Shown piece by piece: positions 6,725 to 12,123 of a stretch of DNA of 12,123 nucleotides (position 1 is its first letter; each line of letters opens with the position of its first letter). The translations under genes and the position numbers were made by a program. This stretch comes from VRUE01 sp044867925 (GTDB lineage: Bacteria; Actinomycetota; Thermoleophilia; Solirubrobacterales; 70-9). The notes below the pieces were generated by a model. That model was not told where the DNA came from and did not search any database. It saw only the letters and a program-made list of their open reading frames with translations. Location: positions 1-12,123 of the forward strand of contig JBIOVV010000062.1 in the NCBI GenBank assembly GCA_044867925.1, written 5' to 3'.

Positions 6725-7629
6725 GCCGTGCTCTGCCGCCGCAGCGCCGCGAGGACCTCCTCGGTGAGCTGCGAGCCGTCACCGGGTCGCAGCGGCGTAG
6801 CGCTGATCCGCAGGACGACGCCCTCCGTGTCGACTTCCTCGAGCGAGACGCTTGGCGGGTAACGGGTGGGCACCTGGACCGCGGCGAGCAATTGCTCCTC
6901 GATCCGGCGTGGGCTGGCCTCGTGCGAGAAGCGCGCCCGGAAGTCGACCTTGGGGGGCTCGCGCAGCGGCACGACGACGAGGCTGATCAGGACGCTGTTG
7001 GGAACCTGCAGGCGGTCGGCGCCCTGCACCAAGGTGGCGTAGAAGAGGCCGAGCGAGCTCACCGTGCCTTCCAGGGAGCCGGCCAGGGCGCCACCGACCA
7101 GACGAACCCTTTCGCCGACGCGGAACGGCCGCGTGCTTTGCAGCACGATGCCGGCGAAGAGGCTGCCCAGCGTCTGCTGCGCCGCGAGGCCGAGCACGAT
7201 CGCGGTGAAGGCGCCGCCGACGGCCAGGGTGGCCGCCGTGACGCCGGCAATCCGCAGTGCCAGGATCACCACGGCCGCCATCGCGAAGAGGCGGATCAGG
7301 AAGCCCAGCGTGCCGGCGGTCGCCGGGTCGACGCGGCGGAAGAGGCGGGGAGAGATCCAGCGCACCAGCCAGTGGCTCCCCGCCGAGCCGACGATGACGA
7401 GGATCGCCACCGTCGCCGCGCGTATCCAGGGCCCGTAGCCGGGGAAGAGGGCCTGCCGTCGGTAGTAGAGGACGAGTGTCGCCGCGAGCACGATCAAAGC
7501 GACCAGGAGCCCGCCCAGCGCGCGCCCTGGCGACTGAGCCTCCAGCTCATGGCCGAGGCCCGCTTCCCGCCAGGAGTGGCTGCGTGTCTCGAACAGCTCG
7601 CGGGGCAATCTCCGGCGCGGTGCTGGCAC
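6709..7629 (-). CDS. MscS-family mechanosensitive channel
   Basis: This 306-residue membrane protein should act as a small-conductance tension-gated channel that releases solutes on hypo-osmotic shock. Membrane helices lie at about 38-57, 69-91 and 107-129. The pore helix TM3 (about 131-164) is rich in Ala and Gly (VGGAFTAIVLGLAAQQTLGS). The beta domain follows, with the family mark RLQVPNSVLI (206-215) and a cytoplasmic alpha/beta tail. Start is GTG at 7629, preceded by a SigB-type promoter motif only a few bases upstream, so the mRNA would be nearly leaderless. No Shine-Dalgarno sequence sits at the right distance. The gene runs against the SnoaL-like gene and overlaps it by 16 bases. Placement inside a stress sigma locus supports osmotic-stress induction. 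Confidence 0.88.
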   Translation of the reverse strand: MPAPRRRLPRELFETRSHSWREAGLGHELEAQSPGRALGGLLVALIVLAATLVLYYRRQALFPGYGPWIRAATVAILVIVGSAGSHWLVRWISPRLFRRVDPATAGTLGFLIRLFAMAAVVILALRIAGVTAATLAVGGAFTAIVLGLAAQQTLGSLFAGIVLQSTRPFRVGERVRLVGGALAGSLEGTVSSLGLFYATLVQGADRLQVPNSVLISLVVVPLREPPKVDFRARFSHEASPRRIEEQLLAAVQVPTRYPPSVSLEEVDTEGVVLRISATPLRPGDGSQLTEEVLAALRRQSTAQAAA

Positions 7630-7638
7630 CTACTGGGG

Positions 7639-7663
7639 TTACCCTCGCGCGGAGGTCGGAAAC
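7639..7663 (-). promoter_or_regulatory. SigB/SigF-type promoter of the channel gene
   Basis: On the leftward strand GTTT (7663-7660), 15 bases, then GGGTAA (7644-7639) match the known SigB/SigF promoter form GTTT-N14-16-GGGTAt. Transcription would begin near 7632, 2-4 bases before the GTG start. The -35 box is back to back with that of the rightward promoter (AAAC-TGCC-GTTT, 7660-7671). Confidence 0.65.
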
Positions 7664-7667
7664 TGCC

Positions 7668-7693
7668 GTTTTGCTCCTCCAGCCCACGGGTAG
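7668..7693 (+). promoter_or_regulatory. SigB/SigF-type promoter of the anti-sigma gene
   Basis: GTTT (7668-7671), 16 bases, then GGGTAG (7688-7693) fits the SigB-type consensus in both boxes and spacing, apart from the last base. Transcription would start near 7700, giving an 86-base leader that carries a six-codon ORF. A weaker overlapping alternative is GTTG-N14-GGTTAT (7695-7718). Autoregulation of an rsbW-type gene by its sigma factor is known from Bacillus subtilis; here it is inferred. Confidence 0.62.
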
Positions 7694-7768
7694 CGTTGGC
7701 CTAGGACGAGACGGTTATGCTCGCGGTGCGCGGGGAATGTGCTTAGCGGGAAAAGGAAGCAGACGCAG

Positions 7769-7789
7769 ATGGCGAACGGCTTACCATGA
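7769..7789 (+). CDS. six-codon leader ORF (MANGLP) coupled to the anti-sigma gene
   Basis: ATG at 7769 opens six codons whose TGA overlaps the anti-sigma start codon (ATGA, 7786-7789). AAGGAAG (7753-7759) stands 9 bases before this ATG and is the only Shine-Dalgarno-like sequence near. The anti-sigma ATG has none of its own at the right distance. Ribosomes could load on the leader ORF and reinitiate, setting a low fixed level of anti-sigma. A peptide this short is probably just a loading device. Confidence 0.4.
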   Translation: MANGLP

Positions 7790-8616
7790 ACGAGAGGCCC
7801 ACAGGGCTGCAGATCAAACTCCCGGCGCGGGCAGAGAACGTTGCGGTCGTGCGCCACGCCCTCGCCGGCCTCGCGGAGCAGATCGGCATGGACGAAACCG
7901 GGGTGGCCGACCTGAAGACGGTCGTCACCGAGGCCTGCATGAACGTCGTCGTCCACGCTTATCCGGATGAGCAGGGGCCGTTGCTGGTCGATGCCGATCC
8001 CGACAGCGAGGGTCTCACCGTCACCGTCAGCGACCGTGGCTCGGGGATCAGCCCCCAGGCGGACTCCGAACGGTCCAGCCTCAGGCTCGGCCTCTCGCTG
8101 ATCGCCGCCCTGTCCAGCAACTTCAGGATCTCCGGTGGCCTCGACCGCGGGACCGAGGTGATGATGCGACTCCCTCTCAGCGGCGGGGGAGCCAACGGGG
8201 CGGCCCCCGCCGACCAGGAAGAAGTCTTTGCCCCGGTCGATGCAACTGAGCTCACCGTCGCCCGTCCCGAGCTGCTCGAGCCGGTGCTGGCCAGGCTCGT
8301 CGGCGCACTTGCCGCCCGCCGCGACCTCTCGATCGAGCGTGTCTCCGACGCCGTTCTGGTCACCGACGCGATCGCCGAGGCCGCGCCCCCACGCTTTGCC
8401 GACGGTTGTGTGCGCCTCGGGCTCGGCGAGAGCGAAAAAGGGCTCGAGCTGCGCCTCGGGCCGATGGAAGTCGGGGCGGCAGGGGAAATTCGCGAGAACC
8501 TCGCGGTGCCCGAGCTGGGCGGATCGCTCGAGGGGCTCGTCGACGAGGTGGCGGTCGAGGAAGCGGACGAAGGCGACTACCTGATCATCCGCTTCACCGG
8601 CGTACCGCCGGCCTAG
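7786..8616 (+). CDS. RsbW-like anti-sigma kinase with second degenerate ATPase-like half
   Basis: The protein has 276 residues, against about 140-160 for a usual RsbW. Residues 8-131 are a GHKL/HATPase_c_2 domain. The N box is TEACMN (E49, N53), the G1 box is SDRGSG (D83), the G2-like segment is LRLGLSLI (99-106), and the last is DRGTEV (120-125). Such proteins bind a sigma factor and phosphorylate a STAS antagonist. After a linker (133-153), residues 155-271 appear to repeat the fold: ARPELLEPVLARLVGALAA and VSDAVLVTDAIAEAA align with N-terminal helices. The N-box Asn and the G1 DxGxG are lost, so this half should not bind ATP. The start is ATG 7786, coupled to the six-codon ORF. The gene stops on a CTAG shared with the convergent sigma gene. 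Confidence 0.87.
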   Translation: MNERPTGLQIKLPARAENVAVVRHALAGLAEQIGMDETGVADLKTVVTEACMNVVVHAYPDEQGPLLVDADPDSEGLTVTVSDRGSGISPQADSERSSLRLGLSLIAALSSNFRISGGLDRGTEVMMRLPLSGGGANGAAPADQEEVFAPVDATELTVARPELLEPVLARLVGALAARRDLSIERVSDAVLVTDAIAEAAPPRFADGCVRLGLGESEKGLELRLGPMEVGAAGEIRENLAVPELGGSLEGLVDEVAVEEADEGDYLIIRFTGVPPA

Positions 8617-9437
8617 CTGCCCTCTCCGTCGAGGCCGCGTTCCTCCTCGATCCGCTCGCGAATGCGGGCCAGGGCACGGCGCAGTATCCGCGACACGTGC
8701 ATCTGCGAGTGGCCGATACGGTCGGCGATCTGCGACTGGGTCATGTCCTCGACGAAGCGCAGGCGCAGCACCACCCGCTCGCGCTCCTCCAGATACGGCA
8801 GCGCCGCATCGAGCGCGATCCGGCCCTCGACCAGCTCGAAGCGCTCGTCCTCTGCGCCCACCCATTCCGCCGGAGTCGCTTCCTCTGAGTCATCGGAGCC
8901 GGCAGGGCGATCGAGCGAGAGCGGGCGGCGGTTGTGATTTGCCTCCATCACCTCGAGCACGTCGGTCTGCTCGAGCTCCAGCCGCTCGGCGATCTCGCCC
9001 ACCGAGGGCGAGCGCTGCAGCAGCTTGGTCAGCTCGGTGATCGCTTTGTCGACTTCGGCCATGCGGTCGTGCAGGCCACGGGGGACCCGCACGGTCCAGA
9101 CGCGGTCGCGGAAGTGTCGCTTCAGCTCGCCGAGGATCGTCGGCGAGGCGAAGGCGGTGAAGGGGATGCCGCGCTCGGGATCGAAACGGTCGACGGCGTT
9201 GAGCAGGCCGAGATTGGCGACCTGGAGCAGGTCGTCGAAGGACTCGCTTGCGCCCCGGTAGCGCAAGGCGAGGCGCTTGGCGAAGGGCATGTTGCGCCGC
9301 ACCAGCTCTTCGCGCACGGCGGGCTCGCGGTCGCGGGCGAAGCGCTCCCAGAGCTCGCGGTCACCCGCGAGCTGCTCGTCCGCGCCCAAGGGCGGGGTGC
9401 TCGCCGGACTTTCGTCGCTGTCGTTTCTGGCTGCCAT
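8613..9437 (-). CDS. SigB/SigF-type RNA polymerase sigma factor
   Basis: This 274-residue group 3 sigma-70 factor directs RNA polymerase to stress promoters. Region 2 covers about 45-122, with the core-binding and -10 recognition stretch FDDLLQVANLGLLNAVDRFD and RGIPFTAFASPTILGELKRH. Region 3 is about 125-165 (RSPSVGEIAERLEL). Region 4 is about 208-262, with the -35-reading helix-turn-helix MTQSQIADRIGHSQMHVSRI (232-251). This order and wording is typical of SigB/SigF/SigG. An acidic, Ser-rich N-terminus (1-30) and linker (180-203) flank the regions. ATG 9437 has no Shine-Dalgarno sequence; the leader instead carries CACCTCCTTC, which resembles the 16S rRNA tail. It faces the anti-sigma gene tail to tail rather than forming the usual rsbW-sigB operon. 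No clear promoter of its own could be found. Confidence 0.93.
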   Translation of the reverse strand: MAARNDSDESPASTPPLGADEQLAGDRELWERFARDREPAVREELVRRNMPFAKRLALRYRGASESFDDLLQVANLGLLNAVDRFDPERGIPFTAFASPTILGELKRHFRDRVWTVRVPRGLHDRMAEVDKAITELTKLLQRSPSVGEIAERLELEQTDVLEVMEANHNRRPLSLDRPAGSDDSEEATPAEWVGAEDERFELVEGRIALDAALPYLEERERVVLRLRFVEDMTQSQIADRIGHSQMHVSRILRRALARIRERIEEERGLDGEGS

Positions 9438-9465
9438 TGGAATCGCTGGCGTGAAGGAGGTGTCA

Positions 9466-9531
9466 GTGCCGGTATGCGCCGCCCTCGAGCCCCTACGGGC
9501 CGTGCAGCCTGTTCTAATTGGTCAACGCTAG
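9466..9531 (+). CDS. possible 21-residue ORF antisense to the sigma leader
   Basis: A nearly ideal Shine-Dalgarno sequence AAGGAGG (9454-9460) lies 5 bases before a GTG that opens 21 codons (starting MPVCAALEPL). The region is the antisense strand of the sigma gene leader. I see no family resemblance and no promoter, so the ribosome site may be coincidental. The 274-base gap 9438-9711 otherwise holds only the superoxide dismutase promoter region. Confidence 0.2.
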   Translation: MPVCAALEPLRAVQPVLIGQR

Positions 9532-9622
9532 CAGGGCCTTTCGGCGCGCCCTCCGGTCACTCGTCCCTCTTCATCCCTCTGCTTCTCTTACCCAGGTTGG
9601 AGTTGGTTCATGCCTTTTGCGC

Positions 9623-9648
9623 GGTTGCTTCCCGAGCCTGGGGGGTAC
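9623..9648 (+). promoter_or_regulatory. probable SigB-type promoter of superoxide dismutase
   Basis: GGTT (9623-9626), 16 bases, then GGGTAC (9643-9648) fits the Streptomyces SigB form GNNT-N14-16-GGGTAC. Read as GTTG-N15-GGGTAC it is one base off GTTT. The start site would be near 9655, leaving a leader of about 57 bases before the ATG at 9712. The match is weaker than the divergent pair at 7639-7693. Confidence 0.42.
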
Positions 9649-9711
9649 GCGATGCGTGGCGGCGTTAGGCTCCAAGCCGACTTCGAATATCGATCAAAGG
9701 AGACGCAGCAG

Positions 9712-10317
<606 letters not shown>

Positions 10318-10336
10318 GCCAAGGCCTACCTGGACC

Positions 10337-12052
10337 TTACCCCTGGGGCGGGACCTTCAGGGCCTCGGGGGCGGGTCCCCGGGAGCTCCCGGCCGAAGGC
10401 CGGCCCGGGGACCCACCCCTGACGCCCGCTGGCCGGGCCGCATCGGGCAGGTGTCCGGGGTTCGCCCCGTCCTTCGGCGGAACCAGGCTCATTGCGTGCT
10501 CGGCCTTGGCGGTGATCGTCAGGCTTGGGTTGACGCCGGGGTTGGCGGGGATCGCCGCTCCGTCGGTCACCAGCAGGTTCTCGTAGCCGAAGACGCGGTT
10601 GCCGCTGTCCACCACGCCGGTCTCGGGGCTCTCGCCGACCACGGCGCCGCCGAGGATGTGGGCGGTCGAGGGGATGTTCCGGATCGACTCGGTGAGGGCG
10701 CTCTGGGCGACGCCGCCGGTGCGCCGCTCGAACCAGCGCGCGACTTTCTCGGCGGCGGGGATATAGGTCGGGTTGGGACGGCCGGGGTCCTGTTCGGTCT
10801 GCAGGCGCACGCCGGAGCCGAAGAGCTTGCGCTTGGGCCGGAAGTGCATGGCGGCGTCGACGGTCTGCATGACCAGCAGGATCACCGTGCGCTGCGACCA
10901 GCGGTGGGGGATCATCATCCGCGCCGTGCGCAGTGGATGGCGCACGATCGCCGCCAGCCACTTGATCGGCCGCGTCAGTTTCGTTCCCGGCCCGGTCATC
11001 GCGGTGAAGGTGCCCGACATCGCGTCGCCGCCGGTTCCGTAGGTGACCACCTCGATATGGGTGTCGGGGTCGGGATAGATGCTCGAGGTGATCGCCACCG
11101 AGCGGCTGAAGTCGCGCTCGTCGTCGGGGGCGGTGACCGACTGGATCGACTCCGAGTTGGTGCGGACCAGGTCGCCGAGCTTGTCGGAGATCTTCGGCAG
11201 GGCGCCGCTGTGGCGGCAGTTGGCGAGCAGGTTGTTGGTGCCGAGGGCGCCCGCGGCGACGATCACGCCGCGCGCGGTCTGCGTGCGGCGGCGCTTGCGC
11301 AGCCAGGAGCCGGAGCGCTCGCTGGTCACCGCGTAGCCGTCGGAGCCGTCGGCGGCGCCGAGCGGGCGGATCTCGGTCACCTGGCGCTCGGGCTGGATCT
11401 CGACCCCGAGCTTCTCGGCGAACCAGAGATAGTTCTTCATCAGCGTGTTCTTGGCGCCATGGCGGCAGCCGACCATGCAGCTGCCGCAGCGCATGCAGCC
11501 TGTCCTGTTCGGCCCCTCGCCGCCGAAGAAAGGGTCCTCGACCTCGACTCCGGGCTTGTCGAAGAAGACGCCGACTCGGGTGTTGGTGAAGGTCTCGCCG
11601 ACCCCGATCTCCTCGCCGTATTCCTGCAGCAGCTTGTCGGCCGGCCCGATGCCCTCGTACTCGACCACCCCGAGCATCCGCTCCGCGGTGTCGTAGTGCG
11701 GCGCGAGCTCGAGCTCCCAGCTGCCCAGCTCATTCCACTGAGGGTCCTCGAAGAAGGCCGGTCGCGCCCGGTAGAGCGTGTTGGCGTAGCCGAGGCTGCC
11801 GCCGCCGACGCCGCTGCCGGAGACGATGAAGACGTCCTTGAAGAAGGTCATTCGCATCACCCCCCGGAAGCCGAAGCGCGGCAGCCAGAAGTAGCGGCGG
11901 GGATGGCGCAGATTCGACTCGGCGAAGTCCTCGTCGCGAAAGCGACTGCCGCACTCCAGCACCGCGACGGAATACCCCTTTTCAGCTAGGCGAAGCGCCG
12001 ATACGGAGCCACCAAAGCCAGACCCAACGACGATCCAGTCGTAGTCGTGCAT
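10337..12052 (-). CDS. GMC oxidoreductase, cholesterol oxidase (ChoD)-like
   Basis: This 571-residue flavoprotein has the FAD Rossmann motif VVGSGFGG (8-15), SGSGVGGGS (78-86) typical of GMC enzymes, and the C-terminal domain with STAHILGG (462-469, H465 likely catalytic) and NPGVNPSLTI (504-513). Between them is a ferredoxin-like CMRCGSCMVGC (C186, C189, C192, C196), also known in mycobacterial ChoD-like proteins. The presumed reaction is oxidation of a sterol or other alcohol, with the substrate not readable from sequence. The last 45 or so residues (from about 527) are Pro/Gly/Arg-rich and look like an unstructured tail; that DNA forms a long hairpin. The start is ATG 12052, since MHDYDWIVVG begins the FAD fold as in relatives. 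Only a weak GGAAG lies about 16 bases upstream. No export signal is visible. Confidence 0.9.
   Translation of the reverse strand: MHDYDWIVVGSGFGGSVSALRLAEKGYSVAVLECGSRFRDEDFAESNLRHPRRYFWLPRFGFRGVMRMTFFKDVFIVSGSGVGGGSLGYANTLYRARPAFFEDPQWNELGSWELELAPHYDTAERMLGVVEYEGIGPADKLLQEYGEEIGVGETFTNTRVGVFFDKPGVEVEDPFFGGEGPNRTGCMRCGSCMVGCRHGAKNTLMKNYLWFAEKLGVEIQPERQVTEIRPLGAADGSDGYAVTSERSGSWLRKRRRTQTARGVIVAAGALGTNNLLANCRHSGALPKISDKLGDLVRTNSESIQSVTAPDDERDFSRSVAITSSIYPDPDTHIEVVTYGTGGDAMSGTFTAMTGPGTKLTRPIKWLAAIVRHPLRTARMMIPHRWSQRTVILLVMQTVDAAMHFRPKRKLFGSGVRLQTEQDPGRPNPTYIPAAEKVARWFERRTGGVAQSALTESIRNIPSTAHILGGAVVGESPETGVVDSGNRVFGYENLLVTDGAAIPANPGVNPSLTITAKAEHAMSLVPPKDGANPGHLPDAARPAGVRGGSPGRPSAGSSRGPAPEALKVPPQG
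10373..10414. repeat. long GC hairpin at the end of two convergent genes
   Basis: Perfect 11-bp arms GGGTCCCCGGG (10373-10383) and CCCGGGGACCC (10404-10414) enclose a second stem CCGGCC/GGCCGG (10389-10394 and 10398-10403) with a GAA loop. Only AGCTC (10384-10388) bulges. It lies inside the tail-coding end of the oxidoreductase gene and 56 bases past the superoxide dismutase stop. It may end superoxide dismutase transcription, or be a mobile palindromic repeat that extended the oxidoreductase. No U-run follows on either strand. Confidence 0.6.
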
Positions 12053-12123
12053 GTCTAATCGTCACTTCCGCGGGTGGCGTGGGAGAGGGGGGTCGAGGAC
12101 AGCCCGTGGACTGCCCGCAGGCC

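Noticed and set aside
6628..7704. 358-codon rightward frame opposite the MscS gene
   Set aside because: Compositionally skewed (Arg, Glu, Asp, Gln) and antisense to a clear membrane channel.
7639..8865. 408-codon leftward frame covering the anti-sigma gene
   Set aside because: It would cover the sigma gene end and both promoter motifs, and has no recognisable fold.
9590..9613. GGGTAA with GCAT 14 bases upstream on the leftward strand, as a sigma-gene autopromoter
   Set aside because: The -35 part is only a GNNT match with little information, and the site is about 150 bases from the start; not strong enough to list.
9610..9711. N-terminal extension of the superoxide dismutase
   Set aside because: The 34 extra residues do not resemble the family, and a ribosome binding site marks the ATG at 9712.
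10451..11989. 512-codon rightward open frame opposite the GMC oxidoreductase
   Set aside because: No domain pattern, rich in His/Arg/Val/Gly, antisense to an unmistakable flavoenzyme.
12053..12123. Promoter or further gene upstream of the oxidoreductase
   Set aside because: No ORF and no -35/-10 pair could be recognised in the 71 bases available.

Overview
The window is high-GC DNA with actinobacterial character. Its genes have GC-rich third codon positions, GTG starts, leaderless-looking promoters and a SigB/SigF-type stress sigma factor with an RsbW-like partner. The gene mix (FadD15-type acyl-CoA ligase, ChoD-like GMC oxidoreductase, TM-GAF-SpoIIE phosphatase) suggests Actinomycetota, perhaps class Thermoleophilia (Solirubrobacterales-like). 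That placement is inference from gene style. I see no insertion sequence, phage gene, CRISPR array, rRNA or replication origin.

Left part (1-4819), housekeeping genes. Bases 1-208 hold no convincing gene, only two tandem hairpins behind the leftward acyl-CoA ligase gene (209-1990). A 61-residue helix-turn-helix or IF2_N-like protein (2015-2200) lies just upstream of the ligase, and both probably run from one good housekeeping promoter (2238-2266). Divergent to them is a membrane-anchored thioredoxin-fold protein with a CSSC site (2324-3067), followed by tRNA-Pro(CGG) (3101-3174). A small leftward four-helix membrane protein (3204-3635) is divergent from an exported clan GH-A glycoside hydrolase-like protein (3710-4819).

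Middle part (4929-9437), a general stress response island. It encodes a membrane-anchored GAF-SpoIIE (RsbU-like) phosphatase, an overlapping SnoaL-like protein, an MscS-type channel (leftward), an RsbW-like anti-sigma kinase with a second degenerate ATPase-like half, and a SigB/SigF-type sigma factor (leftward). The channel and anti-sigma genes are divergent, and their 156-base gap carries two back-to-back SigB-type promoter motifs (GTTT-N15-GGGTAA leftward, GTTT-N16-GGGTAG rightward). The anti-sigma and sigma genes run tail to tail and share one CTAG as both stop codons. No RsbV-like STAS antagonist is encoded here, so the partner-switching circuit is incomplete in this window.

Right part (9438-12123). 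Next to the sigma gene is a Mn-type superoxide dismutase (9712-10317), preceded by a further plausible SigB-type promoter (9623-9648). It converges on a large ChoD-like GMC oxidoreductase (10337-12052, leftward) whose last codons form a long perfect hairpin. Bases 12053-12123 are its upstream region, where I recognise no clear promoter.

Proposed working model: a stress signal reaches the phosphatase through its GAF domain. It dephosphorylates an antagonist encoded elsewhere, which frees the sigma factor from the kinase. The sigma factor then transcribes its own regulator, the channel and probably the superoxide dismutase.
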